Notes under the pieces: generated by a model | Told to the model about the DNA's origin: nothing | Seen by the model: the letters and a program-made list of their open reading frames with translations, nothing else | Database searches by the model: none | Program-made: the position numbers and the translations under genes | Part shown: positions 1 through 9,057 of the stretch, piece by piece | Position numbering within the stretch: position 1 is the first letter of the stretch | Layout: every line of letters begins with the position of its first letter | NCBI GenBank assembly: GCA_016711405.1 | Contig: JADJSZ010000013.1 | Span: forward strand, 1 to 64,000 | Reading direction: 5' to 3' | Source: Candidatus Hadersleviella danica | GTDB taxonomy: Bacteria; Chloroflexota; Anaerolineae; Promineifilales; Promineifilaceae | Length of the DNA: 64,000 nt

Positions 1-1
1 G

Positions 2-175
2 AACTGCCTCGACCCCGAAGAGCTAGATATGTTGCAAGATTTGCTTGCTCGTCTCGGCCCGTCAACCCAAGCCATCGAACAATCCCAAGCCATGGCCGCC
101 CAACGCATGGAAAACATTTCCTCGGGCGTCAGTGGCCTGAACGATATGCTTGGCGGGTTGGGAATTAGCTTGTAG
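2..175 (+). CDS. ybaB: YbaB/EbfC nucleoid-associated protein, C-terminal part
   Basis: A 57-residue open frame enters from the left edge and stops at 173-175. It reads LDPEELDMLQDLL, then after a short garbled stretch AIEQSQAMAAQRME and the ending SGLNDMLGGLGISL. This matches the end of YbaB/EbfC, a small dimeric DNA-binding protein whose family ends in a glycine-rich GGLG tail. The family normally reads LVAAVNQA where ARLGPSTQ is seen here, so two compensating base errors around positions 50-80 are likely. recR follows, which is the usual dnaX-ybaB-recR order and supports the call. The N-terminus lies outside the window. Confidence 0.65.
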   Translation, partial: NCLDPEELDMLQDLLARLGPSTQAIEQSQAMAAQRMENISSGVSGLNDMLGGLGISL

Positions 176-252
176 CTGTCAGTCTCTTAGTCTCTCCCAG
201 TCCCGCACTCTCTTACTCCCCTGCACCCTGCCCTCCGCCCCCACTCTCCCCA

Positions 253-864
253 ATGGCTACCAACGTCCTCCCTCGCTCCGTTCAGCGGCTCATCAACGAG
301 TTGGCCCGCTTGCCGGTATCGGTCTCCAAAACAGCCTCGCGGCTGACCTTTTCTTGCTCCGCTCGGCCGATAGCAACCAAGCCCTCGAGCTGTCTTCGGC
401 TTTGCAAGAACTCAAAGAAAAACCCGCTTCTTGCTCCATCTGTCACCACATCACCGAAGAAGACCCCTGCGATGTGTGCAAAGATGCGGAGCGCAACCAG
501 CGGCTGGTCTGCGTGGTAGAGGAGCAAGCAGACGTGTTGGCCATCGAGCGTTCCCGCGCCTACAATGGCCTCTATCATGTCCTCCACGGGGCCATTTCCC
601 CTGTGGAGGGCGTTGGCCCCGATGATTTGTACATCGAGCCGTTTATTACGCGGGTGGCCAACGGCGATTTTGAGGAAATTATCATTGCTACCAACGCGAC
701 GCTGGAGGGAGATTCGACGGCGCGGTATTTGGAGCGGCGGCTGGCGGCATTGGGCGGCCGTTTCCGCCCACCTCCCTTGCCCGTGGGCTGGCCGGGGAGC
801 GATTTGGAATACACGGATGAGGTCACGCTCGGCCGTGGTCCTCCAAGGGCGACAATCGCTCTAA
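253..864 (+). pseudogene. recR: Recombination mediator RecR, frameshifted
   Basis: RecR binds with RecF/RecO and helps load RecA at gaps. The N-terminus (SVQRLINELARLP) is in one frame from ATG 253. The rest, with the Cys4 zinc finger (CSICHHITEEDPCDVC) and the Toprim part (VVEEQADVLAIE, YHVLHGAISPVEGVGPDDL, IIATNATLEGDSTARYL), is in the next frame from about 318. The last residues (LQGRQSL, stop at 862-864) are back in the first frame after about 830. Two single-base indels would restore a protein of about 200 residues, the normal size. I infer sequence error because all conserved motifs are intact. The neighbour upstream is ybaB. Confidence 0.85.
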
Positions 865-1145
865 AGAGGGAAAGAAACCCAGGGCCAACCCCCCCCCCGG
901 GGGCCCCCCCCGCGGCCCCGGGGGGGTGGGTGGGGGAGGAAACAGGGGGGGGGGGGTGCGGGGGGGGGGGCCCTTTTGGGGGGGGGGGTCCCCCCGCCGG
1001 TGTTTCCGTGGGCGCCCCCCCCCCCCCCCGGGGAGGTAGACCCCCCCCCCCGTGGGCGGGGGGGCGGCCCCCGGGCCGGGGGCGACCCGCCCCGCGCGGG
1101 CCCCCCCGGGGGGGGGGGGCCCGGGGGAGGGGGGGGAGCTTACAG
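865..1145. other. G/C homopolymer block, probable sequence artefact
   Basis: From about 885 to 1135 the sequence is almost only runs of 5-15 G or C with very few other bases. It separates the end of recR from a damaged membrane-protein gene. Open frames through it encode only poly-Gly/Pro and are not believable. A second block of the same kind lies at 4689-4833. I take it as a low-quality consensus and not as real DNA. Confidence 0.8.
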
Positions 1146-1245
1146 AGCCGATGAATCGCCTTGGCACACTCCTCCGCAGGATTGTTTGCCCTTGGGCTGC
1201 GACGGTGGCCTTTGGGTTACGCTGGGGGTGTGGTTGCCGCAAACA

Positions 1246-1831
1246 TGGGAGCCGAGCCGCTTTTTGAGCAAGGGGCGCAATACTTGCCGCTTTGTGTTTG
1301 CCAATCCCGTTTCGTGGCAGATTTTCCACACGGCCGCTAACCTTTCGCCCTCGCCGCCCTGCCACTCCATCGCCCTCTCAGCCAGCACGCCCCAGCGATA
1401 CCCGGCCGGCAGGGCAAACGATTGGGCTGGGGCACGGCTGCTTTCCTCCTCGCCTCGCTCATAGACCAGTTTATGACCCCGTGCTGGCGCGGTGGGCAGT
1501 GGGGCACATCGAAGCCGCCTTTCGGCTGTGGGAAACCATCGAGCCATTCCGCGACAATGGCTTGAAGACCATCGCCTTTTTGTGCCTTGGCATCTGGTTC
1601 TTGTGGGTCGCGGCCGTGTACGAACGGCCGTACCGCTGGCTGACCCAAGGCACGGGCGCGGCCGTGCTCCTCCTCGGCCTTGTCGAATTGCTCATCCCCC
1701 AGCCGTGGAAAAATATCTGGGGCGAAACAGGCTTTTTGGGCATGTCCCTGCTCCTCTTCCCCATCTGGGGTCTCGCCACCGCCCACTGGTTTTGGCAGAA
1801 GGAGCTAAAAGCTAGTCAGCTAGTCAGCTAG
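1246..1831 (+). pseudogene. Putative multi-pass membrane protein, damaged N-terminal part
   Basis: The C-terminal 90 residues (from about 1550, FRDNGLKTIAFLCLGIWFLW onward) form a clean frame with three hydrophobic segments: TIAFLCLGIWFLWVAAVY, GAAVLLLGLVELLI and GFLGMSLLLFPIWGLATAHW. Upstream the frame is lost, but another frame near 1420-1460 gives a further hydrophobic stretch (GWGTAAFLLASLIDQF), so the N-terminal half is probably broken by indels next to the homopolymer block. I do not recognise the family. It ends in a heptamer repeat (GCTAGTCA units) that overlaps the stop. Confidence 0.4.
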
Positions 1832-1878
1832 TCAGTCAATCCGCAATCCAAAATCCAAAATCCGCAATCCAAAATCCC
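1808..1878. repeat. Tandem heptamer-type repeats before a start codon
   Basis: GCTAGTCA units are followed by CAATCCG/CCAAAATC units that run directly into ATG 1879. There is no purine-rich ribosome-binding site. The same arrangement precedes several other genes in the window. Confidence 0.75.
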
Positions 1879-3533
1879 ATGCTTCCCTTAAAAAACGCCC
1901 TGCAAGACCACGAACTGATTGAGCTACGAGTCATTGGCGAGTGGTGGGAGTTGATTTAACAGGTTCCAACAAGGCCGCTTGTGTCAAAGAGTTGGCCAAG
2001 GTGTTGCCGCAACTCGATTTTGGGGAGGAGATGGGGCGTTGGCTCCGAGGAAGCGGCCGCGTTGCAAGCGTTGTTGGCGAACGGCGGCCGTTTGCCTGTG
2101 GCCACCTTTGCCGCCAATTTGGGGATGTACGCATGATGGGCCAGCCGCCTGGAGCGGGACGAGCGTGGTACGAACCTGAAAACGCGGCCGAGGCCATCTG
2201 GGTACAAGGGGTTGCTCTACAAAGGGTTTTGCCGAGGTGGATGGCGTTCCCAAAGAGTATTTTTATTTGCCCAATGAGTTGATGGCGCAATTTCGCCCCT
2301 GTGCAAGAGACGGCCGTCTCGCCCAAAACCAGCACCCCATCACCCAAGCCAACGGCCGTGGCCGCCCTGCCCCCCGCCCCCGCCCAGCGACATCACCGCC
2401 CCCGCCACCACCGATGCGGTGGACGATATGACCACCTTGCTGGCCTTGGCTCAGCGGGGCAACTGCACGAAGGGCAAGCCAAGGCGTTGCGCCCCTATCT
2501 TTATCACCCCAACCTCTCCCGGTTGGCCATGCTGACCACGATTGGCTTGGAAATGGGGCTGTTGCGCGAAACGGCCGAGGGCTACCGCCCCGCCCGCACG
2601 GCCGTGGAATGGCTCCAAAAGAGCCGCGAAACCCAACTCCGCGCCCTTGTCGAAGGGTGGCGCACCAGCGCATGGAACGAATTGCGCCACACGCCTCATC
2701 TGGTGTGCGAGGGGAGCGGCTGGCAAAACGACCCCACGGCCGCCCGTGCCGCCTTGCTGGAAGTGCTAACTCCCAGCCGAAACATGGTTCGCCACGGCCG
2801 ATGTAGCGGCTACATTAAGCAGACCAACCCTGATTTTCAGCGGCCGAATGGCAACTACGACATGGTACATTCGGGATGAGGAGATGGGCGATTATGTGAC
2901 GGGGTTCGAGAATTGGGCGGCCGTAGAGGGGCGGCTTCTCGCCTTTTTGGTGCAAGGCCCCCTGCACTGGCTCGGTCTCACCGACCTAAGCAACAGCCTT
3001 TATCGGCTCACGCCGCGTGCGGTGGCGTGGCTCACCCACCAGCCTATCCGCGACAACGATGTGGCCGTGCCCATTCTCGTCCATCCCGATGCGACGATGC
3101 TCGTGCCGTTTAACGCCGACCGCTACCAACGCTTCCAAGTCGCCCGCATTGCCGAACCGTTGCCCGTGGAGGTGGGCAAGCCCTTTGGCTATCGGCTCAC
3201 GCCCCGCTCGCTGGCGGAGGCGCACGCCCAAGGCATTAACGCGGAGCGGGTGGTGGAGTTTTTGCAGAAGGTGAGCACACGGCCGTTGCCCCCCAGCACC
3301 AAACGCGCCATCGAACGCTGGGCAAGCAATGGCACCGAGGCGCGTATCGAGCAGGTGGTTATTTTGCGGGTGAAGGAGCCTGAGATTTTGGAAAAATTGC
3401 GCCAACACGCCAAGACACGGCCGTTTCTCGGCGAAAGCATTGGCGATTTGCCGCCATCGTCCCCACCAGCCACCACTTCGAACTCTGCGCCCAAGCGGCG
3501 CAACTAGGGCTGTTGTTAGAGGTGGAGATGTAG
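1879..3533 (+). pseudogene. XPB/Ssl2-like helicase-associated domain protein, frameshifted
   Basis: The protein starts MLPLKNALQDHELIELRVIGEWW at ATG 1879 and ends in another frame with FELCAQAAQLGLLLEVEM, stop 3531-3533. Between them the coherent pieces need at least five frame changes. The last 200 residues (YRLTPRAVAWL, VAVPILVHPDATMLVPFNADRYQRF, YRLTPRSLAEAHAQGI, VVEFLQK, RPLPPSTKRAIERW) resemble the helicase C-terminal-like domain called XPB/Ssl2 N-terminal (Helicase_C_3), common in Chloroflexota and Actinobacteria, where it is found without a full helicase core. Winged-helix-like segments precede it (LLALAQRGN, GLLRETAEGYRP). Function is unknown. The dense indels suggest poor sequence more than decay. 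Confidence 0.6.
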
Positions 3534-3594
3534 GGCGTTATTGGTTACTCGTTACTCGTTATTCCGCATTCACAATTCCCCATTCACAATTCCC

Positions 3595-3980
3595 ATGACA
3601 ACCCCCGATTTAGTTGGTTTAATTGTCCGCAATATGCCAGCCTCGCTGGCTTTTATCGGTTACTCGGCTTGGAAATTCCCGCCGAGCTAGATAGCGATGC
3701 CCATGTCGAGTACGTCACCCCCAGCGGGTTTCGGCTGGCGTGGGATACGTTGGAGCTGATGCAAAGCATCCATGAAGATTGGGTGGAGCCTGTGGGCCAC
3801 CGCATGGGCTTGGCCTTTCGCTGTGACAGCCCGCAGGAGGTGGATGAGGTGTACGGCCGTGTCACGGCCGCTGGGTACCATGGCCACAAATCCCCTTGGG
3901 ATGCTTTCTGGGGGCAACGCTACGCCGTCGTCGTAGACCCCGATGGCAACCTCATAGACCTCTTTGCCAATAATGAGTAA
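3595..3980 (+). CDS. VOC (glyoxalase/bleomycin-resistance) family protein, one frameshift
   Basis: Starting at ATG 3595 the reading is MTTPDLVGLIVRNMPASLAF, then after one missing T near 3650 it continues YRLLGLEIPAELDSDAHVEY and ends VVVDPDGNLIDLFANNE. This is the compact single-domain VOC fold of about 128 residues, with the typical opening (phase of beta-strand, 'SLAFYRLLGL') and the closing DPDGNLIDL motif. Family members bind a divalent metal or a small ligand; the substrate cannot be told here. No Shine-Dalgarno site: an AATTCCC repeat abuts the ATG. The next gene starts 9 bases after the stop. Confidence 0.75.
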
Positions 3981-3989
3981 CACAATCAC

Positions 3990-4298
3990 ATGGCTTTAGA
4001 TATTTGGATTAGCCCCACCCCTCGCTTGGTTCCCGACAATTTCAAAGAGCTTTTCCCCAGCCCCTGTGCGCTTTATCCAAACGGGTTCGAGTGGTACAAA
4101 GGCACAGGAATTCGGGCGGCCGACCATCCTTTGGAAGGGCATATTTATTTTCAGCCTTGTGATGCGTGTCAAAGCGAGGATGTGCTGGTCATCGCCGCTC
4201 AGTGGAATGTGAGCTATAGCAATGGGGATGCCTATTGGGATTACGAAGTTGAATGTCAATCTTGCCACCAATTTAGCCAACGCTCGTATGCCGATTAA
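3990..4298 (+). CDS. Small hypothetical protein with paired cysteine motifs
   Basis: An intact 102-residue frame. The second half carries CDAC (about residues 51-54) and CQSC (about 90-93), spaced like a zinc ribbon with a beta-rich stretch between them (VLVIAAQWNVSYSNGDAYWDYEVECQSC split over the two knuckles). No signal peptide or membrane segment. I do not recognise a named family. It lies 9 bases after the VOC gene and may be co-transcribed with it. Being uninterrupted in a stretch where neighbours are broken, and with normal amino-acid use, it is probably a real gene. Confidence 0.6.
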   Translation: MALDIWISPTPRLVPDNFKELFPSPCALYPNGFEWYKGTGIRAADHPLEGHIYFQPCDACQSEDVLVIAAQWNVSYSNGDAYWDYEVECQSCHQFSQRSYAD

Positions 4299-4335
4299 CA
4301 GTTAAGGGGGGCGGTCCCTTCCGTGACATTTTTGG

Positions 4336-4688
4336 ATGGGTGCAAGCCTTGAAGAGTTGGCTCTGACTTGGGGCCCCCCCCCGGGCATCGCGTTTTTGTT
4401 TAGCCAATTGGATTATGCGTGGTGGTGGTACCCTGCTGTTCTTCACCCCCGATTTGAGCATGGTGGGGTATTTGGTGGATACGCGCTGGGGCGCGGCCGT
4501 CTACAACGCTTTTCACCATCGGGGCACGGCCGTAATCCTCTTCCTCCTCGGCAGTTGGTTGCTCATCCCGTGGGTACAGTTAACGGCCGTCATCCTCTTT
4601 GGCCACGCCAGCTTCGACCGCATCTTTGGCTATGGCCTCAAATACCCCGATTCCTTCCAACACCCATCTGGGGAGAAGGGCAAGGAAC
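4336..4688 (+). pseudogene. DUF4260-like membrane protein, frameshifted
   Basis: The core frame reads LLFFTPDLSMVGYLVDTRWG, AAVYNAFHHRGTAVILFLLG, SWLLIPWVQLTAVILFGHAS and FDRIFGYGLKYPDSF, which matches DUF4260 (small four-helix membrane proteins with the PDLSM-GY and FDR-GYGLKYP signatures). The N-terminus (LKSWL, SQLDYAWWWYP) is in a neighbouring frame, and the ending THLGR is in a third, so at least two indels are present. The gene runs into the second G/C homopolymer block. Function of the family is unknown. Confidence 0.55.
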
Positions 4689-4833
<145 letters not shown>

Positions 4834-4972
4834 TGGCCAGCAGTGGAGCAAATGAACACAGTACGGTTGAAAATCCCCATGCTGCAACGCGGCATAGTGG
4901 TTAAAAATGAACAAACTCGACGGTTTGCCACCACTGGGAGTATGTTGGCCAATGACAAATGACCCCTAACAA

Positions 4973-5595
4973 ATGAGCTACCAAACCAGCGACAAAACCC
5001 GCCAACGGAAAGATGCCAAGCGCACGGCGATGATGCAAGCGGCCGTGCGTGTCTTTGCCGATAAAGGGTATTACGCCGCCACCGTGCGCGACATCGTGCA
5101 AGATGCGGGGGTGGCCATTGGCACGTTTTACTTTTACTTTCCCGACAAAGAGACCCTATTTGTCTATTTGTATGAGGAAACGGCCGATTTTCTCCTCCAA
5201 GCGTTGCAACAGGCGTTAAACGGCCGTGAGCGGCTCGCCCACCAAATCCCGGCCGCCCTGCAAGCGTATCTCAACGTCGCTCTGTATGAGCCGGCCGTCA
5301 TCCACCTCTTGCTTGTCGGCGGCGTGGGGGCCATTCCCTCGCTCACGGCCAAGCGGGGCGAGTTCCGCGAAAAGCTGGTGCGGCTGTGGCAACGGCCGCT
5401 CGACGAGGCGTTGGCCAATGGCCAAATCCCCCCCAAAACACGCGCCGCACGGCCGAGGCCATCGCTGGCGCACACGACGAAGTCATCCTGCACCTTCTCA
5501 GCCACCACGACCCCAAAGGCGAAGCCCCGGCCGCCCTGCGCGACCTCACCCTCTTCCTCCTCCGCGCCATTGGCATTTCCATGAACAATTCGTAA
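4973..5595 (+). CDS. TetR/AcrR family transcriptional regulator, one frameshift
   Basis: N-terminal HTH: KRTAMMQAAVRVFADKGYYA, ATVRDIVQDAGVAIGTFYFY, FPDKETLFVYLYEE is the classic TetR DNA-binding domain (residues about 15-65), followed by a helical ligand domain. After PLDEALANGQIPPK (about 5434) the frame changes within a C/A homopolymer (CCCCCCAAAACA). The continuation TAEAIAGAHDEVILHLLSHH ends at 5593-5595 with AIGISMNNS and completes a protein of about 207 residues, the usual TetR length. Target and ligand are unknown. The adjacent peptidase gene is on the same strand and might be a target, but no operator is evident. Confidence 0.85.
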
Positions 5596-5635
5596 TGGCA
5601 CAGGAACAAACGGGAACCCCTCACTACTAAAATTA

Positions 5636-5680
5636 GTCCAATCCGCAATCCAAAATCCCCAATCCAAAATCCAAAATCCC
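5636..5680. repeat. CCAAAAT/CAATCC tandem repeats abutting a start codon
   Basis: Consecutive CAATCC, CAAAATCC units end in AAATCCC directly before ATG 5681. No Shine-Dalgarno sequence is visible. Confidence 0.75.
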
Positions 5681-7579
5681 ATGTTTCCCATCCAATCCCT
5701 CCTCTCTGCCCGCCTTTTTGTCTCTCCCAAACTTGTGGAGGGGCGCATCTATTTTGTCAGCAATATGAGCGGCAAGCTCAATCTATATGTCATGGATGAA
5801 GAAGGGAGCGTGCCCGAGCCGCTTCTGCCACCTCACATCGCCTTGCAAAACCCAACCCAGATGAACGGCGAATTGTTTGTCATTCTGCCCGAGTTGGGGC
5901 GCATTTTGGTGATGATTGACGGGGATGGCAACGAAGTGTACAAGCCTTATCTCATCCCCCTGACAGGGGGCTACCCCGAGCCATTTATGGCCGATACATT
6001 TGCCACCGACCGGGTCAATTGTGTCATCGCGGATAGCGAACAGAACATGGCTTATTTTTGGACAGAGGCGCAAGACAAGCCCATCTCGGCCGCTTACCAA
6101 GTCAACCTCGCCACGGCCGAGGCCACCAAGCTGGGCGAAAGCCAATATGGCTACTTCCCCGCAGGCCACACGGCCGACCACGGCCGTGTCCTCGTCGGCG
6201 ATGCCTACGGGGCGGGCGACCAAGTCATGTACATCCAAACAGTCGGCGAATCCGAACGCCACCTGCTCTACGGCGTGCCTATCGAACAACGCCAACCGGG
6301 GCAGGTCATCCCGCCCAATAGCCTTGGGGCGGCCCATTTTGTGGCCGCAGAAAGCGGCCTGCTCTTCTCCTGCTCCATTTTTAGCGACAACTACGGCTTG
6401 GCCTATCTCAGCTTAGACGAACCCCAAAAAGCCCATCCTGTAACGGTTAATGGGGTGGTGCATGAAGGAGTGGGGGAATTAGAGGGCATTCGTCCTTTGC
6501 AGGGCAATCGCTTTTTACTGCAATACAACATTGATGGCTGTCATTGGCTCTACGAAGGAGTGTTTGAGGCCACCTTGTTGAATATGCGCGTGGAGCGGGT
6601 GGTCATGGGCCATGCCGCACCCCTGCAAGGCGGCATCCACAAAGGGGTGCATTACGAAAAGCGCACGGGGCGGTATGCGTTGGCTTACACCACGGCCGTC
6701 TCCCCCGCCCAAATCTTCACCGTGGAGCCAACCGAAGCTGTACGTCAACACACGCGGGAGCGGGTGCTGGGCATTCCCGATGGCTATCTCTCGGCTGGGG
6801 AAGATGCGTCGTTCACCTCGTTCGATGGCTTGCGTGTGTCGGCGCGGCTTTATTTGCCAGCGGCCGAACTCAACCACCCCGCCCCTTACCCCGTTGTGTT
6901 CTACATTCACGGCGGCCCCCAAAGCCAAGAACACCCCGATTTCGCATGGTTTTCCATGCCGCTCATCCAGCAACTCACCCTGCGCGGGATAGCTGTGTTT
7001 GTGCCCAATGTGCGCGGTAGCACAGGCTATGGCTTTGAGTACATGTCCAAGGTCATTAAAAACTGGGGGGGCGATGACCGGCTCGACCATGTTCACGCCC
7101 TGACCGAGGTGTTGAGCCGCGATGAGCGGCTGGACACGAAGCGGGCGGGCGTTGTCGGCCGTTCCTACGGCGGCTTTATGACGCTGACGCTGGCCACCCG
7201 CTACCCCGAGTTGTGGAAAGCGGCCGTGGACATGTTCGGCCCCTACGATCTAACCACCTTTGCCGACCGCGTGCCCGAAACATGGAAACCCTACATCGCC
7301 ATGTTGGTGGGCGATCCCATCACCGAACGTGATTTTCTGCTGGAACACTCCCCCGTCACCTATCTCGACAATCTCGCTTGCCCTTTGCTGGTTATTCAGG
7401 GCAAGAACGACCCGCGTGTGGTGGAGCCAGAATCGGCCGCGCTGGTCGAAACGTTACGCGGCAAAGGCAAAGCTGTCGAATACCTCATGTTTGAGGATGA
7501 GGGGCATGATGTGCTGAAATACGACAATCGGGTGCGGTGCTACAACGCCATTGTGGATTTCTTTGCCGCCCAATTATAA
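5681..7579 (+). CDS. S9 family peptidase (prolyl oligopeptidase / acylaminoacyl-peptidase type)
   Basis: 632 residues, intact. The N-terminal 370 residues are a WD-like beta-propeller (repeated turns such as LNLYVMDEEG and AYQVNLATAEATKLGE) that would limit substrate size. The C-terminal alpha/beta-hydrolase begins near residue 380. It shows the oxyanion region YPVVFYIHGGP, the nucleophile GRSYGG (Ser about 494), the Asp in NDPRVVEPES (about 576) and the His in DEGHDVL (about 607). No signal peptide, so a cytosolic peptidase acting on short peptides or acylated N-termini is likely. The gene ends five bases before a long hairpin and faces tdk. Confidence 0.9.
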   Translation: MFPIQSLLSARLFVSPKLVEGRIYFVSNMSGKLNLYVMDEEGSVPEPLLPPHIALQNPTQMNGELFVILPELGRILVMIDGDGNEVYKPYLIPLTGGYPEPFMADTFATDRVNCVIADSEQNMAYFWTEAQDKPISAAYQVNLATAEATKLGESQYGYFPAGHTADHGRVLVGDAYGAGDQVMYIQTVGESERHLLYGVPIEQRQPGQVIPPNSLGAAHFVAAESGLLFSCSIFSDNYGLAYLSLDEPQKAHPVTVNGVVHEGVGELEGIRPLQGNRFLLQYNIDGCHWLYEGVFEATLLNMRVERVVMGHAAPLQGGIHKGVHYEKRTGRYALAYTTAVSPAQIFTVEPTEAVRQHTRERVLGIPDGYLSAGEDASFTSFDGLRVSARLYLPAAELNHPAPYPVVFYIHGGPQSQEHPDFAWFSMPLIQQLTLRGIAVFVPNVRGSTGYGFEYMSKVIKNWGGDDRLDHVHALTEVLSRDERLDTKRAGVVGRSYGGFMTLTLATRYPELWKAAVDMFGPYDLTTFADRVPETWKPYIAMLVGDPITERDFLLEHSPVTYLDNLACPLLVIQGKNDPRVVEPESAALVETLRGKGKAVEYLMFEDEGHDVLKYDNRVRCYNAIVDFFAAQL

Positions 7580-7583
7580 GGTC

Positions 7584-7647
7584 GTGTATTCGTATATTAG
7601 TCTATTGGTGTATTTGAATATACCAATAGACTAATATACGAATACAC
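7584..7647. repeat. Perfect 26-bp inverted repeat between convergent genes
   Basis: Arms 7584-7609 and 7622-7647 are exact reverse complements, with a 12-base loop. The arms are built from TATTAGT/TATTGGT-type units. It lies just after the S9 peptidase stop and just before the tdk stop, so it probably ends transcription from both sides, although there is no clear T tract. Related hairpins are at 51232-51286 and 58963-59037. Confidence 0.85.
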
Positions 7648-7666
7648 CACAACAACACCCCTTATC

Positions 7667-8236
7667 CTACAAAACCTCGTGGCAATGGCGACACCGCGCC
7701 TCGTAGACCTCATCTGCACCTATCAGCACAATGGGGTCATCGTGGGCGGCGGGACGGCCGTTGATGAGCCGTTGGGTGCGCGAAGCCTCGTTGCCACACA
7801 CCACACAAATCGCCTGCAACTTATACACCTGCTCGGCTCGCGCCAATAGCTCGGGCATTAGCCCAAACGGCTCGCCCCGAAAATCGGTGTCTAGCCCCGC
7901 GCAAATGACCCGTTTGCCAGCATCGGCCAATTGCTCGCACACCTGCACAATGGTGGGGTCAAAAAATTGCACTTCGTCAATGGCCACCACTGTCGTTTCG
8001 GGCGCAATAACAGCCAGAATTTCGGCCGCGTTGGCCACGGGCTGGGCATCCACATGCAACCCATTGTGCGAGGTCACTTTTTCGATGTGGTAACGGGTGT
8101 CAATTTGGGGTTTGACAACTTGCACCTGTTGCTTGGCAATCATTGCCCGGCGCACGCGGCGAATAAGTTCCTCGGTTTTGCCGCTAAACATGCTCCCGCA
8201 AATAATTTCAATACGGCCGTGGGTATGAATCATCAT
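7667..8236 (-). CDS. tdk: Thymidine kinase
   Basis: Type II thymidine kinase, which phosphorylates thymidine to dTMP with ATP in the salvage pathway. Features: P-loop GSMFSGKTEE near the N-terminus, DEVQFFD (Walker B and catalytic region), GLDTDFRGEPFG (lasso/substrate region), and four zinc ligands as CVVCG and CRHCH. The start chosen is the ATG at 8236 (MIHTHGRIEI), five bases after AGGAG. The open frame extends upstream to 8287, but that part crosses the rpmE terminator and is unlikely to be translated. Length about 189 residues, normal. It sits downstream of the rplU-rpmA-rpmE operon on the same strand but behind a terminator. Confidence 0.95.
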   Translation of the reverse strand: MMIHTHGRIEIICGSMFSGKTEELIRRVRRAMIAKQQVQVVKPQIDTRYHIEKVTSHNGLHVDAQPVANAAEILAVIAPETTVVAIDEVQFFDPTIVQVCEQLADAGKRVICAGLDTDFRGEPFGLMPELLARAEQVYKLQAICVVCGNEASRTQRLINGRPAAHDDPIVLIGADEVYEARCRHCHEVL

Positions 8237-8263
8237 TTCTCCTAAAAAACAGTTTTTTTGCAC

Positions 8264-8296
8264 AAAAAAAGGCAGATGCGTTGCCACATCTGCCTT
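8264..8296 (-). terminator. Rho-independent terminator after rpmE
   Basis: On the minus strand: stem GGCAGATG / CATCTGCC (8 bp, 8-base loop) followed by seven T. It ends the ribosomal-protein operon ahead of tdk. Confidence 0.85.
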
Positions 8297-8325
8297 ATCT
8301 ATTTGTATCAGCGAATGCTGAACGA

Positions 8326-8784
8326 TTACTCCATCAACCCTTCGGCGCGGAGGTAACGCTTGGCATCAATGAGAGCCTTTTGGCCAAAGCTAGGGATAGC
8401 CAACAAACTGTCTTCCCCTTCTTTGAGCTTCTCCAAGATCTCGCCCACGGTGGTGATATTTGCTTCGGCCAATGCTTTTTCGGCACGGGCGCCCAGTTCC
8501 ATCACTTCCACCCGTTGGTTGAGCGGGTTGCGAGCGGCTTCAAGGGTTTCGGCCGTTTCAGCCACTTGGGTTGTAATCTCTTCCCGGCGGCGCAGGCGGC
8601 GCATGAACCGGTCAACTTGACCTTCGGTGTCAATCAGGCGAGCTTGCCCCGTATAAAAGGGGTGTGTGCCCGACCAAATTTCAACGATAACCTTAGGTTG
8701 GGTTGCCCCAATGGTCATCACGACTTCGCCATCATAAATGACTTCTGCTTGTGGGTACCACTTTGGATGTAAATCTTTTTTCAT
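8326..8784 (-). CDS. rpmE: Ribosomal protein bL31 with a C-terminal alpha-CTD-like extension
   Basis: 152 residues, about twice the usual length. Residues 1-70 are bL31 (MKKDLHPKWYP, HPFYTGQARLIDTEGQVDRF). The zinc cysteines of the C+ form are absent: the CxCG and CxxCH positions read YDGE and WSGTH, so this is a zinc-free type. After a charged linker (RRLRRREEITTQVAE), residues about 95-150 resemble the C-terminal helix-hairpin-helix domain of RNA polymerase alpha (VEVMELGARAEKALAEANIT, TVGEILEKL, SLLAIPSFGQKAL, AKRYLRAEGL). The start overlaps the rpmA stop as ATGA, so translation is probably coupled. A role in coupling ribosome and nucleic acid binding is only a guess. Confidence 0.9.
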   Translation of the reverse strand: MKKDLHPKWYPQAEVIYDGEVVMTIGATQPKVIVEIWSGTHPFYTGQARLIDTEGQVDRFMRRLRRREEITTQVAETAETLEAARNPLNQRVEVMELGARAEKALAEANITTVGEILEKLKEGEDSLLAIPSFGQKALIDAKRYLRAEGLME

Positions 8785-9044
8785 GCGGCCACCTCCTGTG
8801 GGTAGACGCTGACGACTTTACGGCCGTGCTTCATCTCGAAAGTCACATGACCTTCGACCATTGCAAAAATCGTGTAATCTTTGCCAAGGCCGACATTGGC
8901 CCCCGGCAAAACACGCGTTCCACGTTGACGGATGATGATATTGCCCGGAATGACAAGTTGCCCACCGAATTTCTTTACACCCAATCGTTTGGAATTGCTA
9001 TCGCGGCCGTTTGAGGTTGAACCGCCACCTTTTTTATGTGCCAT
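8781..9044 (-). CDS. rpmA: Ribosomal protein bL27
   Basis: 87 residues, intact. N-terminus MAHKKGGGSTSNGRDSNSKR and the core GVKKFGGQLVIPGNIIIRQR are diagnostic of bL27, whose N-terminal tail reaches the peptidyl-transferase centre. It lacks the N-terminal cleavable extension found in Firmicutes. A good ribosome-binding site (AAGGAGAG) precedes ATG 9044. It lies between rplU and rpmE in the same direction, overlapping the rpmE start by four bases. Confidence 0.97.
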   Translation of the reverse strand: MAHKKGGGSTSNGRDSNSKRLGVKKFGGQLVIPGNIIIRQRGTRVLPGANVGLGKDYTIFAMVEGHVTFEMKHGRKVVSVYPQEVAA

Positions 9045-9057
9045 GATCTATCTCTCC

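Noticed and set aside
150..1154. A 334-residue open frame ending in poly-Gly/Pro
   Set aside because: Only its central part is RecR; the end is translation of the G/C homopolymer block.
8281..8772. 163-residue plus-strand frame opposite rpmE
   Set aside because: Antisense shadow of a conserved ribosomal protein operon.
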